NCBI RefSeq assembly: GCF_019977275.1
Contig: NZ_AP024650.1
Location: 2,666,001 to 2,730,000 of the forward strand
Source of the DNA: Arthrobacter sp. StoSoilB19
GTDB lineage: Bacteria; Actinomycetota; Actinomycetes; Actinomycetales; Micrococcaceae
Reading direction: 5' to 3'
Length of the DNA: 64,000 bases
Below, in pieces: positions 9,079 to 17,593 of this stretch. Below the pieces are notes generated by a model, which worked only from the letters and a program-made list of their open reading frames with translations, had not been told where the DNA came from and did not search any database. The first letter of the stretch is position 1. The number at the start of each line of letters is the position of its first letter. The position numbers and the translations under genes were made by a program.

Positions 9079-9645
9079 TCACCGGCGGGATTCCATGGAC
9101 TGCAGCAGGGCCTGGACCAGGGACTCCTGGAGCCAGGTGGTGAAGTTGTAGACCAGGGCCAGATAGCTTTCCACGTCCTCGGCCTGGGACCAGTCCTGCA
9201 TGCGGTGCACATGCTCGGCGTCGGCCTCGTCCCGGATGTCCAGCCGTTCGGCCAGGACCAGGCGCACATCGTTCAGCGCCATGGACCAGTGCTGCGCCCC
9301 CTCGGGGGTCAGCACGATCTCGTCCTTGTCCAGGTCCAAAGCCGCGGCGCGCAGGGCCCCGATCTTTGTCTCCCGCAGTGAACGCTCGGTGAGCTGGCGG
9401 AACTCAAGGGACGCGTCGCCGTCGTCCTTGACAACGTTGGGCAACAGCCGCTTGACGGCCCGGTCCGTGGGTTCTGCCACCTCCATGTCCAGGCCGATCA
9501 GTGCCGCCAGCGGGTCCTGCCCGGTGCGGTCCTCAGGCTGGAGCATGGAAATGACGTCGTCGATCAGGCTGCGCAGCAGGTCCCGTTCAGCCGGTTCCAG
9601 GTAGCCGGCGATGCCCTTGAGCCCGTATTTGAATGCCTTAGCCAC
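9079..9645 (-). CDS. DUF2017 domain-containing protein
   Basis: Cytoplasmic protein of 188 aa, mostly helical by composition, matching the actinobacterial DUF2017 family. No catalytic motif is visible. Its start lies 8 nt inside the end of clpS. This clpS-DUF2017-murI order is conserved in actinobacteria, so a role linked to ClpS-dependent proteolysis is an inference from position only. Confidence 0.85.
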   Translation of the reverse strand: MAKAFKYGLKGIAGYLEPAERDLLRSLIDDVISMLQPEDRTGQDPLAALIGLDMEVAEPTDRAVKRLLPNVVKDDGDASLEFRQLTERSLRETKIGALRAAALDLDKDEIVLTPEGAQHWSMALNDVRLVLAERLDIRDEADAEHVHRMQDWSQAEDVESYLALVYNFTTWLQESLVQALLQSMESRR

Positions 9646-10021
9646 GTTTTCCCTTACCCTGGCCCGGACCGCCGGACTTGCCTGATTTGCCGCCCGGGCC
9701 GCCGCTGGCCTTTTCCACCGTGGCCCAGAGCCCGAAGCCGTGCATGGCCACGGCGTGGCGCTCCACCTGTTCCTTGCTGCCTGAGGCGACGATGGACCGG
9801 CCCTTCCGGTGGACTTCCATCATGAGCTTGTTGGCTTTGGTTTCCGAGTAGCCAAAGTAGCTTTGGAACACGTAGCTGACGTAGCTCATGAGATTGACGG
9901 GATCGTTCCAGATCACCAGGTTCCAGGGAATGTCCGGCGCGGTCAGGGAGTCGGTGGACTCTGCTGTGCCGGTCCGGATGCCCTCCTGTGTATCAGGGCC
10001 GGGCGCAACGCTTATGGTCAT
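9638..10021 (-). CDS. clpS: ATP-dependent Clp protease adaptor ClpS
   Basis: Adaptor that binds N-degron substrates and delivers them to ClpC/ClpA-ClpP. The core is clear: VIWNDPVNLMSYVSYVF with the conserved N-D-P, then MMEVHRKGRSIVASG and ERHAVAMHGFGLWATVE. The C-terminus ends in an unusual Gly/Lys-rich stretch (GGPGGKSGKSGGPGQGKGKRG broken over about 22 residues) beyond the fold. The ATG follows a good TAGAAT -10 box at 6 nt, so it is probably leaderless. Confidence 0.95.
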   Translation of the reverse strand: MTISVAPGPDTQEGIRTGTAESTDSLTAPDIPWNLVIWNDPVNLMSYVSYVFQSYFGYSETKANKLMMEVHRKGRSIVASGSKEQVERHAVAMHGFGLWATVEKASGGPGGKSGKSGGPGQGKGKRG

Positions 10022-10033
10022 CTGTCCATTCTA
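10022..10033 (-). promoter_or_regulatory. Leaderless -10 element of clpS
   Basis: TAGAAT (10033 to 10028, minus strand), close to consensus, lies 6 nt before the ATG. The -35 region would fall inside the neighbouring 59-bp repeat. Confidence 0.6.
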
Positions 10034-10040
10034 TGGGGAG

Positions 10041-10160
10041 GGTGGGCCCACGCCGGCGAGGGCCCCGCGGCGAAGCGAAGCGAGACGCGGGAGCCGGTGG
10101 GTGGGCCCACGCCGGCGAGGGCCCCGCGGCGAAGCGAAGCGAGACGCGGGAGCCGGTGGG
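10041..10160. repeat. 59-bp tandem duplication between clpS and pncB
   Basis: Two identical 59-bp units (10041-10099 and 10100-10158), with the match continuing to 10160. Each unit holds the palindromes GTGGGCCCAC, CGCCGGCG and CCGCGG plus a short GAAGC/GAAGC/GAGAC series. The repeat fills the space between two divergent promoters and covers where both -35 regions should be. The unit is not a multiple of three, which argues against coding. Confidence 0.95.
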
Positions 10161-10163
10161 GAC

Positions 10164-10176
10164 TAGAGTGACTTTC
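10164..10176 (+). promoter_or_regulatory. Leaderless -10 element of the nicotinate phosphoribosyltransferase gene
   Basis: TAGAGT (10164-10169), 4 nt after the tandem repeat, is followed by 7 nt and the GTG start at 10177. Confidence 0.5.
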
Positions 10177-11505
10177 GTGAGCACCTCAGCCGGCTGGGAC
10201 CATCCCCGCACGTCCTTTTACACCGACCATTATGAGCTGACCATGCTGCAGGCGTCGCTGCATTCAGGGGCTGCGCACCGCAGGTCGGTGTTCGAGGCGT
10301 TCGCGCGGCGGCTGCCCGACGGCCGGCGCTACGGCATTGTCGCCGGGACCGGACGCCTGCTGGAGGGCATTGCGCAGTTCCGTTTCGGCGACGCTGAACT
10401 GGAGTTCCTGGAGCGTACCCGCGTGGTGAACCGGGAGACGCTGGAGTACCTGGCCAACTATAAATTTTCGGGCGACATCTGGGGCTACGCCGAGGGCGAC
10501 GCGTACTTCCCCAACTCCCCCATCCTGATCGTCGAGGCCTCCTTCGCCGAAGCCTGCATGCTGGAGACCTACCTGCTGTCCGTCCTGAACCACGACACCG
10601 CCATCGCTTCAGCGGCTTCCCGGATGGTCAGCGCCGCCGGTGGCAGGCCCTGCATCGAGATGGGTTCGCGGCGCACCCATGAGGAGGCCGCCACGGCGTC
10701 AGCCCGGGCGGCCATCATTGCCGGCTTTGACAGTACCTCCAACCTTGAGGCCGGCATCCGCTACGGCGTGAAGACCGTGGGCACCGCCGCGCACTCGTTC
10801 ACGCTGCTGCACGACACCGAACGGGAGGCCTTCGAGGCCCAGATTGCCTCGCTGGGCGAGGGGACGTCCCTGCTGGTGGATACGTACGACGTCGAAAAGG
10901 CCGTCCGCACGGCCGTTGACCTGGCAGGGCCCCGCCTGGGCGCCGTCCGCCTGGACTCCGGCGACCTGGTGGCCCAGGCGCAGTGGGTCCGGCGGCTGCT
11001 GGACGACCTCGGCAACGACCACACCAAGATCGTGGTGACGTCCGACCTGGACGAGTACGCCATCGCTGCCCTGCAGTCGGCGCCCGTGGACTCCTACGGC
11101 GTGGGAACGTCGCTGGTGACCGGCTCCGGCGCGCCCACCGCCAGCATGGTCTACAAACTGGTCAGCCGCACCGACGACGACGGCAACTTCGTGTCCGTGG
11201 CCAAGGCGGCCAAGAACAAGGCAAGCGTGGGCGGGCGCAAGTACGCGCTGCGCAAGCTGGACGAACGTGGCACCGCCACCGCAGAGGTGGTGGGCGTGGG
11301 CCACCGGCCGGAGGACGACGGCAACGACCGTCCGCTGCTGCAGCAGTTCATGAAGAACGGCGAGGTAATCCCGGGCTGGACCGGACACGAGGGCGTGCTG
11401 CGGGCCCGGCAGCGCCACGCCGACTCCATGGCCGAGCTGCCGTCCGTGGTCAACCGCCTGCAGCGCGGCGAGGCCGCCATCCCCACTCTCTACGAGGAAA
11501 ACTAA
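10177..11505 (+). CDS. pncB: Nicotinate phosphoribosyltransferase
   Basis: Makes nicotinate mononucleotide from nicotinate and PRPP in the Preiss-Handler branch of NAD salvage. The 442-aa product has the family's N-terminal FYTDHYELTML, the GSRRTHEEAA loop with the conserved His, GTAAHSF, and the RLDSGDL phosphate-binding region. The frame stays open upstream through the tandem repeat, but GTG 10177 follows a -10 box and gives a normal-length protein. The nicotinamidase gene follows after 9 nt, so the pair runs from nicotinamide to nicotinate mononucleotide. Confidence 0.94.
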   Translation: MSTSAGWDHPRTSFYTDHYELTMLQASLHSGAAHRRSVFEAFARRLPDGRRYGIVAGTGRLLEGIAQFRFGDAELEFLERTRVVNRETLEYLANYKFSGDIWGYAEGDAYFPNSPILIVEASFAEACMLETYLLSVLNHDTAIASAASRMVSAAGGRPCIEMGSRRTHEEAATASARAAIIAGFDSTSNLEAGIRYGVKTVGTAAHSFTLLHDTEREAFEAQIASLGEGTSLLVDTYDVEKAVRTAVDLAGPRLGAVRLDSGDLVAQAQWVRRLLDDLGNDHTKIVVTSDLDEYAIAALQSAPVDSYGVGTSLVTGSGAPTASMVYKLVSRTDDDGNFVSVAKAAKNKASVGGRKYALRKLDERGTATAEVVGVGHRPEDDGNDRPLLQQFMKNGEVIPGWTGHEGVLRARQRHADSMAELPSVVNRLQRGEAAIPTLYEEN

Positions 11506-11514
11506 GGAGCACCA

Positions 11515-12147
11515 ATGTCCCGCGCTTTGATCATCGTGGACGTGCAGAACGATTTCTGCGAGGGCGGATCGCTCCCCGTTCCCGGCGGCGCGGCCGTGGC
11601 AGGCGCCATCAGCGAGTACCTGGACGCCCACAACAGCGAATACGACTATGTGGTTGCCACCCAGGACTGGCACGTGGACCCCGGCAGCCACTTCTCGGAC
11701 ACACCCGACTTCAAGGAGAGCTGGCCGCCGCACTGCGTGGCGGGCACCCGCGGAGCGGACCTTCATCCGGACCTGGACACCGAGTACATCGATGCCTACT
11801 TCCGGAAGGGGCAGTTCGCCGCCGCCTACTCAGGTTTCGAGGGACTGCTGGCCCCGGAGGATGCCGTTCCCACCGGGGAACGGAACGCCGGCGGCCTGCC
11901 CGCCGCCAGGGAGGCCCTGGAGCCCGATGAGGACGCCATCGGCCTCGATGACTGGCTGCAGAGCCACGACGTGGAGGACGTGGTGGTGGTTGGCATTGCC
12001 ACCGACTACTGCGTGAAGGCCACCGCGCTTGACGCCGTCCAGGCCGGCTACGGTGTCACGGTGCTGCGGTCGCTGACGGCCGGCATCGCCGAGGACCTGG
12101 AAGACGCCGTTGCGGAAATGGAACTCGGCGGGGCGGACATCGCCTGA
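11515..12147 (+). CDS. pncA: Nicotinamidase (isochorismatase family)
   Basis: Hydrolyses nicotinamide to nicotinate and ammonia. The catalytic triad is visible as D9, K98 (FRKGQ) and C166 (TDYCVKA); metal ligands include D51 and H53 in TQDWHVD, with H73 in WPPHCVAGT as the likely further one. The length of 210 aa is typical. An AAGGAG ribosome site lies before the ATG, 9 nt behind the phosphoribosyltransferase gene, so the two form an operon supplying substrate to the preceding enzyme. Confidence 0.95.
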   Translation: MSRALIIVDVQNDFCEGGSLPVPGGAAVAGAISEYLDAHNSEYDYVVATQDWHVDPGSHFSDTPDFKESWPPHCVAGTRGADLHPDLDTEYIDAYFRKGQFAAAYSGFEGLLAPEDAVPTGERNAGGLPAAREALEPDEDAIGLDDWLQSHDVEDVVVVGIATDYCVKATALDAVQAGYGVTVLRSLTAGIAEDLEDAVAEMELGGADIA

Positions 12148-12162
12148 TTCCTGGGAGTGCCG

Positions 12163-13944
12163 CTACTTGCGGCCCACGAACCAGTCCTGGAGCTTGCGCA
12201 GCCGCGACTTCAGCTGCTCCTCGTTGGCCTGCGCCACGGGAGGGCCGCCGCAAACCGTGCGGAGTTTAGTGTGCACCACGCCGTGGGGCGTCCCGGTCCG
12301 GGCAGCCCAGGCGGCCACGTTCTTGGCCAGTTCGTTGCGCAGGTCCATCAGCATCCGGTGGTCGGGAACGGCCGGGGCCTGGCTTTCGGCGGCGGCCGGT
12401 GCCTTCCGGTTCTTCCGGTTCAGCTGCTCGTGCTGGCGCTGGCGCAGCAGCGTACCCACCTGCTCGGCGTCCAGCAGGCCGGGGATCCCCAGGAAGTCCA
12501 GTTCGTCGTCGGACCCTACCTCGCCGCCGGTGCCGAACTCGCCGCCGTCGAACAGGACCCGGTCAAAGGAGGCCTGGGAGTCCAGTGCCTCGAACTTGCC
12601 CTTGGTGAGGCTGTCGGAGGCCTTTTCTTCCCGGTTGGCCTCCTCCATCAGTGAGTCTTCGGGGTTGAAAAGCCCGTCGCCGTCCTCTTTTTCGGGGCGG
12701 TCCAGGGCGTGGTCGCGCTCCATCTCCATGGAATTGGCCAGTGCCATCAGCTGGGGAACGGACGGCAGGAAGACCGACGCCGTTTCGCCCCTCTTGCGGG
12801 CACGCACGAAGCGCCCCACGGCCTGGGCGAAGAACAGCGGCGTGGACGTCGAGGTGGCGTATACGCCGACCGACAGCCGGGGCACGTCAACGCCTTCGGA
12901 GACCATGCGCACGGCCACCATCCAGCGCTTTTCGCCGGCGGAGAATTCCTCGATCTTGCTGGAGGCCTTGGCGTCGTCGGACAGGATGACGGTGGGCGAC
13001 TCGCCGGTGATCTTCTTCAGCTGGCCGGCGTAGGCCCGGGCGTCCTCGTGGTCGGTGGCGATGACCAGGCCGCCGGCGTCCGGGACGGTGCGCCGGACTT
13101 CGCTGAGCCTTTTGTCCGCGCCGGCCAGGACCGCTGGGATCCACTCCCCCGCGGGATTGAGCGCGGTCCGCCAGGCGTGGCTGGTGATGTCCTTGGTCAC
13201 CGCTGCCTCGCCGAGGGACGCCGCCATTTCCTCGCCCGCGCTGGTGCGCCAGCGCATCTGGCCGGAGTAGGCCATGAACATCACGGGCCGGACCACGTGG
13301 TCCCGGAGCGCGTTGCCGTAGCCGTAGGTGTAGTCGGCCTTGGAGCGCCGGATCCCGTCCCGGTCCTCGGCGTACTCCACGAACGGGATGGGCGAGGTGT
13401 CGGAGCGGAACGGCGTACCGGTCAGCGACAGGCGGCGCACGGCGGGATCGAATGCCTCGCGCAGGCCGTCGCCCCAGGACAGGGCTTCGCCGCCGTGGTG
13501 GATCTCGTCCAGGATCACCAGGGTCCGGGCCGCTTCAGTCTTGGCCCGGTGCAGCAGCGGTTTGCTGGCCACCTGGGCATAGGTGACGGCGACGCCGATG
13601 AAGCCGCGGCCGTGCTGGCCGTCGGAGTTCTTGAAGTTGGGGTCGATGGCGATCCCCACCTTGGCGGCAGCATCCGCCCACTGGCGCTTCAGGTGGTCCG
13701 TGGGCGCAACGATGGTCACCCGGTTAACGGCGCCGGAATCGATGAGCGTGGAGGCGATGCGCAGCGCGAAGGTGGTTTTACCGGCGCCCGGGGTTGCCAC
13801 CGCAAGGAAGTCGCGGGGACTGTTCTTCAGGTAAAGGTCAAGGGCTTCCTGCTGCCAGGCACGGAGTTTCGGGGCGGTTCCCCAGGCTGCGCGTTCCGGA
13901 TACGCCGGAGGCAGGGTGGGACCGCCAAAGAGCGTCTCCGTCAC
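12163..13944 (-). CDS. DEAD/DEAH box helicase, XPB-like
   Basis: Superfamily 2 helicase of 593 aa. The N-terminal RecA domain has Walker A TPGAGKTT (51-58), motif Ia APTDHLKRQW, DEIHH (motif II, 145-149) and SLTGTPFR (motif III). The second domain carries MVSEGVDVPR and AVGRFVRARK (motif VI). The C-terminus is charged and variable. Actinobacterial homologues are related to XPB helicases, so a DNA-repair role is likely but not shown here. The GTG start overlaps the stop of the DUF3039 gene by 1 nt. Confidence 0.88.
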   Translation of the reverse strand: MTETLFGGPTLPPAYPERAAWGTAPKLRAWQQEALDLYLKNSPRDFLAVATPGAGKTTFALRIASTLIDSGAVNRVTIVAPTDHLKRQWADAAAKVGIAIDPNFKNSDGQHGRGFIGVAVTYAQVASKPLLHRAKTEAARTLVILDEIHHGGEALSWGDGLREAFDPAVRRLSLTGTPFRSDTSPIPFVEYAEDRDGIRRSKADYTYGYGNALRDHVVRPVMFMAYSGQMRWRTSAGEEMAASLGEAAVTKDITSHAWRTALNPAGEWIPAVLAGADKRLSEVRRTVPDAGGLVIATDHEDARAYAGQLKKITGESPTVILSDDAKASSKIEEFSAGEKRWMVAVRMVSEGVDVPRLSVGVYATSTSTPLFFAQAVGRFVRARKRGETASVFLPSVPQLMALANSMEMERDHALDRPEKEDGDGLFNPEDSLMEEANREEKASDSLTKGKFEALDSQASFDRVLFDGGEFGTGGEVGSDDELDFLGIPGLLDAEQVGTLLRQRQHEQLNRKNRKAPAAAESQAPAVPDHRMLMDLRNELAKNVAAWAARTGTPHGVVHTKLRTVCGGPPVAQANEEQLKSRLRKLQDWFVGRK

Positions 13945-14276
13945 TACTTGTTGCTGCCCGAGTCCCCTCCGGGACCCTTGCCGCCGTCATTGCCCGGCCG
14001 GAGGCCCTCGTAGACCTCCTTGCACATCGGGCAGACCGGGAACTTCTGCGGATCCCGTCCCGGCGTCCAGACCTTGCCGCACAGGGCGATGACGGGCTCC
14101 CCGGTCAGCGCGGACTCCATGATCTTTTCCTTCCGCACATAGTGCGAAAAGCGCTCCCGGTCCCCGGGTTCCACTTCCTGGCGCAGTTCCTCGCGCTCAA
14201 TGGTGGCCGTGGACGATCCAGCCCCGGAAAGCTCGCGCATCGGGTCGTTGTCGAGAGGGTCCGTCATGCTAGTCAT
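13944..14276 (-). CDS. DUF3039 domain-containing protein
   Basis: Small protein of 110 aa matching DUF3039. It has a likely zinc-binding set, ALCGKVW followed by CPMCKEVY (CxxC), preceded by a conserved VEPGDRERFSHYVRKEKI segment. It is co-transcribed with the helicase (1-nt overlap), a pairing common in actinobacteria, so it may assist that helicase. The ATG at 14276 follows TAAGAT by 7 nt; an earlier ATG at 14285 would overlap that -10 box. Confidence 0.85.
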   Translation of the reverse strand: MTSMTDPLDNDPMRELSGAGSSTATIEREELRQEVEPGDRERFSHYVRKEKIMESALTGEPVIALCGKVWTPGRDPQKFPVCPMCKEVYEGLRPGNDGGKGPGGDSGSNK

Positions 14277-14289
14277 GGCATCCATCTTA
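14277..14289 (-). promoter_or_regulatory. Leaderless -10 element of the DUF3039-helicase operon
   Basis: TAAGAT (14289 to 14284, minus strand), then 7 nt, then the ATG at 14276. Confidence 0.5.
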
Positions 14290-14393
14290 GCCGCTCCCCC
14301 GGCCCGGCGTTCGACGGCGGCACGCCCGCGCGGGGGCCCCGCACCGGCCGCCGTCGTACTTTTTCATCGCCGGCGGCAGCGCGCGTAAGGCGG

Positions 14394-15173
14394 CTAGAGT
14401 CCCTGCCACGAAGGCTTGTTTTCATAGGTGTGGCGGTAGAAATCTGCCAGTTTGAGGCCGGAAGCGGCGGCCTCGTCCAGCAGGACGGTGGCGTGTGGAT
14501 GGAACTGCAGGACGGATGCGGGGCAAATGGCAGCCACGGGTCCCTCCACGAAGTCGCGGACGGCCCGGGCCTTTTGCGCCCCCGTGGCCACCAGGATCAC
14601 ATGTTTGGCCTCCATGATGGTGCCCAGTCCCTGGGTGATGACATGGTGCGGTACCTCCGCAAGGCTGTTGAAGAACCTGGCGTTGTCGCGGCGGGTCTGT
14701 TCGATCAGGCTCTTGATCCTGGTCCGGGAGGCAAAGGAGGAGCCCGGTTCGTTAAAACCGATATGTCCGTCGGTGCCCACGCCCAGCAGCTGCAGGTCCA
14801 CGCCGCCCGCCGCGGTGATGGCGTGCTCGTAAGCGTCGCAGGCGGCGGGGATGTCGGATGCAGTTCCATCGGGGCCGTGGACGTTCCCGGGCGCAATGTT
14901 CACGCGGCTAGTGAATTCCCGCCGGACCACCTCGCGGTAGGACTCGGGGTGGCCGGCGGGCAGGCCCACGTATTCATCCAGGGCAAAGCCGGAGGCGCGG
15001 CTGAAGTCCAGGCCCTGTCCATGCCGGGCCGCCAGTTCGTCATAGACAGGCAAGGGAGAGGACCCCGTGGCCAGGCCAAGGACTGCGCCGGGCTTGCGCC
15101 TGATAAGTTTCTCTATGGCGTCCGCCGCGAGTTTGGCGATCTGCCGGCTGCCGCCAAGGATCACGATTTCCAT
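14394..15173 (-). CDS. nagB: Glucosamine-6-phosphate deaminase
   Basis: Converts glucosamine 6-phosphate to fructose 6-phosphate and ammonia in amino-sugar breakdown. The 259-aa sequence shows GLATGSSPLPVY, the FALDEYVGL active-site region with its Asp, and GTDGHIGFNEPGS. An AAGGA ribosome site precedes the ATG at 15173. It lies 21 nt behind the ABC permease gene and could be co-transcribed with it, although no functional link is obvious and no nagA is nearby. Confidence 0.94.
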   Translation of the reverse strand: MEIVILGGSRQIAKLAADAIEKLIRRKPGAVLGLATGSSPLPVYDELAARHGQGLDFSRASGFALDEYVGLPAGHPESYREVVRREFTSRVNIAPGNVHGPDGTASDIPAACDAYEHAITAAGGVDLQLLGVGTDGHIGFNEPGSSFASRTRIKSLIEQTRRDNARFFNSLAEVPHHVITQGLGTIMEAKHVILVATGAQKARAVRDFVEGPVAAICPASVLQFHPHATVLLDEAAASGLKLADFYRHTYENKPSWQGL

Positions 15174-15194
15174 GTTGTTCCTTTCCGGGAACTG

Positions 15195-16766
15195 TCAGCG
15201 GTTGACGGTAACCTGCGCCAGGAGCTCCGGCCCCCGCGCCTCGAGCCACTTGCCGCCCAGCCGCATACCGGCCAGGAAAAGGACCATGCCCAAAACGGTC
15301 CCCACGGCGAGGGTGAGCCAACCGAACAGGACGTTGCCGGTGACAGCCTGTGCCACCAGCAGCGCTGCCTCGGGCAGGACCAGGACCATAAGGACCAGCA
15401 TCCCAACGAACTGAACGGCAAGGGTTTGGCCCACGTTGCCCGGTGGCTTCTTGAACGGACTGTCGCCCGGAAGCGGCACGGTCACCGTGTAGCGGGCCGA
15501 CACCACCGAGGACAGCCCCAGGCCGGTGAAGAGGATCCCCAGGCTGAACCCCAGCTGGCCGGGCAGCGCGGCCCAGTTGCGGGTGAATGCCGCGTAGCCC
15601 ACCGAGAACACCAGCACCACGGGCAGGGCGAAGGTCATGCAGGCCAGGGCCCGGCCCAGCCGGTCAGCCACCCCGCGGACCCCGGTGGCCAGGTGCAGCG
15701 CAAACGCCGTGTTGTCGTACGAGACGTCCGCGGAGATGGACCAGGCCAGGATGAAGGCCGACACCGGGGCAAGGAAGGCAAGGCTGCCATAGCTGCCGGT
15801 CTGGGCCCCCTGGACACCCAGCACCACCGGAAGCAGCGGGATCACCACCAACGATCCCGAATACCGCGGGTCCCGGATCCAGTAAGTGAGCGACCTGGCC
15901 ATCACCGCGCCGGCCGGGGTGGCCGGCAGCACGCCGAACAGGCCCAGCCGGCCGCCCTTGCGCTTCCCGGCGCCGGCGTACGGCGGGGTGACCAGCGCCC
16001 GCTCGAGCAGCAGCTTCCAGCACCAGGCCAGGACGCCGAGGACCGCCACCGAAACCAGCAGTTTCACCGCCGCCTGCCCGGGCCGGCCTGATGCGATGTC
16101 TCCGCCGAGCGCCCAGGGCGCCCCGAGCGGCGTCCAGGACAACGTCCCGGCGAAGCCGGGCAGGAACCCGGTGGAAGCGGAGATGCCACGGCCAACCCCT
16201 GCCACGATGGGGCCCAGCAGGACCAGGGGCACCATGAAGGCGATGGCGCTGATGTCCTTGAAGCGCCGCGAGGCAGCCAGGCTTGCCGTGGCGGTGGTGA
16301 CCACCTTGGCCAGCACTACGCAGGTCATGACACCCAGGCATGCGCCAAGGAGGGCGGCGAGCGCGGGGAGCACGCCGCGGGACCAGGTCACCACCGTGGA
16401 CAGGGCCACGAGCGTGGTGGCCACGCCCGGGATGCCGATCAGTCCGCCAAGGGCGAGGCCGGTGAGCATCTGCTTCATGGGGATGGCAAAGGTGGTGAAG
16501 CGCGCCGGATCGAGCGTCATGTCCGTGGCGGATGCCACCACCGGAATGATGCCCCAGCCAAGCACGGCGGCGGAGCCGCCAAGGACGATTGTGGTGTGCG
16601 CGGCGGCGGGGCCGGCGTTGCGCAGGAGGACAAGGGCGATGATCAGTGTTGCCACGACCCCCAGCGCGTAGAGCCCCGCAATGGCCATGCCCACCAGCTG
16701 CCAGGGGCTGCGGCGCAGTCCGTTGCGCAGCAGCGTGAGCTTGAGCCTCAGAAGGTGCGCAACCAT
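15195..16766 (-). CDS. ABC-2 type transporter permease
   Basis: Large polytopic inner-membrane protein (523 aa, about 12 hydrophobic segments). With the ATPase encoded just upstream it forms an ABC exporter; the substrate is unknown. I chose the ATG at 16766 (MVAHLLRLKL), which overlaps the ATPase gene by 19 nt. An open frame continues upstream to 16901 but encodes an Arg/Gly-rich sequence that is only a shadow of the ATPase. Confidence 0.85.
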   Translation of the reverse strand: MVAHLLRLKLTLLRNGLRRSPWQLVGMAIAGLYALGVVATLIIALVLLRNAGPAAAHTTIVLGGSAAVLGWGIIPVVASATDMTLDPARFTTFAIPMKQMLTGLALGGLIGIPGVATTLVALSTVVTWSRGVLPALAALLGACLGVMTCVVLAKVVTTATASLAASRRFKDISAIAFMVPLVLLGPIVAGVGRGISASTGFLPGFAGTLSWTPLGAPWALGGDIASGRPGQAAVKLLVSVAVLGVLAWCWKLLLERALVTPPYAGAGKRKGGRLGLFGVLPATPAGAVMARSLTYWIRDPRYSGSLVVIPLLPVVLGVQGAQTGSYGSLAFLAPVSAFILAWSISADVSYDNTAFALHLATGVRGVADRLGRALACMTFALPVVLVFSVGYAAFTRNWAALPGQLGFSLGILFTGLGLSSVVSARYTVTVPLPGDSPFKKPPGNVGQTLAVQFVGMLVLMVLVLPEAALLVAQAVTGNVLFGWLTLAVGTVLGMVLFLAGMRLGGKWLEARGPELLAQVTVNR

Positions 16767-17542
16767 TCCAGCCCTTCCGTGTGGCTGTGGCCTCCGACCA
16801 ACTGCACGAAACGGTCCTCCAGCGAGGCGCCGGCCCGCACCTCGTCCACGGTTCCTGCGGCCAGCAGCCTGCCCCGGGCCACCACGGCGACGTGGTCGCA
16901 CATGCGCTGGACCAGGTCCATCACATGGCTGGAGACGATGACCGTTCCACCGGAGGCGACGTACCGGTCCAGGATGGACCGGATGTTCGCCGCCGACACC
17001 GGGTCAACGGCTTCGAAGGGCTCGTCCAGGACCAGCAGCCTCGGGGCGTGGATCAAGGCCGAGGCCAGGGCGATCTTCTTTGTCATGCCGGCGGAATAGT
17101 CCACCACCAGCGTCCCGGCGTCCTGGGCCAGGTCCATTGCCGCCAGCAGCTCCCCTACCCGGGCGGCCACCACGGCTTTGTCCATGCCGCGCAGCAGCCC
17201 GGCGTACGTGATCAGCTGCTCCCCGGTGAGCCGGTCGAAGAGCCGGACGCCGTCGGGCAGGATCCCCATCAGCCGCTTGGCTTCCAGCGGGTGCCGCCAC
17301 ACATCCACCCCGTGCACCACCGCCGTGCCGAAATCGGGACGCAGGAGGCCGGTGGCCATGGACAGCGTGGTGGTCTTGCCCGCACCGTTGGGCCCCACGA
17401 TCCCGAAAAACGAACCCGCCGGGACCTCCAGGCTGATGCCGTCCACCGCGATCTTCCCGCCGAACCTTTTGGCCAGCCCGCGGATGGACAGGGCCGCCAC
17501 GGGCCCCGTATTCGGCGCCGGGGACGGTATCGGAGCAGTCAT
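16748..17542 (-). CDS. ABC transporter ATP-binding protein
   Basis: Nucleotide-binding subunit (264 aa) partnering the downstream permease. Walker A is GPNGAGKTT (50-58) and Walker B is LLVLDEPFEAVD. The signature loop reads YSAGMTKK rather than LSGGQ, as in many ABC-2 exporters of Gram-positive bacteria. The ATG at 17542 lies 6 nt after TAGGCT, suggesting a leaderless operon start for ATPase, permease and possibly nagB. Confidence 0.92.
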   Translation of the reverse strand: MTAPIPSPAPNTGPVAALSIRGLAKRFGGKIAVDGISLEVPAGSFFGIVGPNGAGKTTTLSMATGLLRPDFGTAVVHGVDVWRHPLEAKRLMGILPDGVRLFDRLTGEQLITYAGLLRGMDKAVVAARVGELLAAMDLAQDAGTLVVDYSAGMTKKIALASALIHAPRLLVLDEPFEAVDPVSAANIRSILDRYVASGGTVIVSSHVMDLVQRMCDHVAVVARGRLLAAGTVDEVRAGASLEDRFVQLVGGHSHTEGLEWLRTF

Positions 17543-17554
17543 GCTGCCAGCCTA
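17543..17554 (-). promoter_or_regulatory. Leaderless -10 element of the ABC exporter operon
   Basis: TAGGCT (17554 to 17549, minus strand), then 6 nt, then the ATG at 17542. Confidence 0.5.
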
Positions 17555-17593
17555 GTCCGCGGACCGGGGCTTCGGGGGTGCGAAACTAGCCCC

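Noticed and set aside
9988..10176. N-terminal extension of nicotinate phosphoribosyltransferase through the tandem repeat
   Set aside because: The repeat unit of 59 bp shifts frame between copies, the peptide is Arg/Gly-rich, and a -10 box sits just before the chosen GTG.
13794..16091. Long plus-strand open frame opposite nagB and the ABC permease
   Set aside because: Antisense shadow; it spans several unrelated genes and intergenic gaps and has no start signal.
16781..17593. 270-residue upstream extension of the antiporter
   Set aside because: It is the complement of the ABC ATPase gene; the membrane domain begins at the ATG at 17594.
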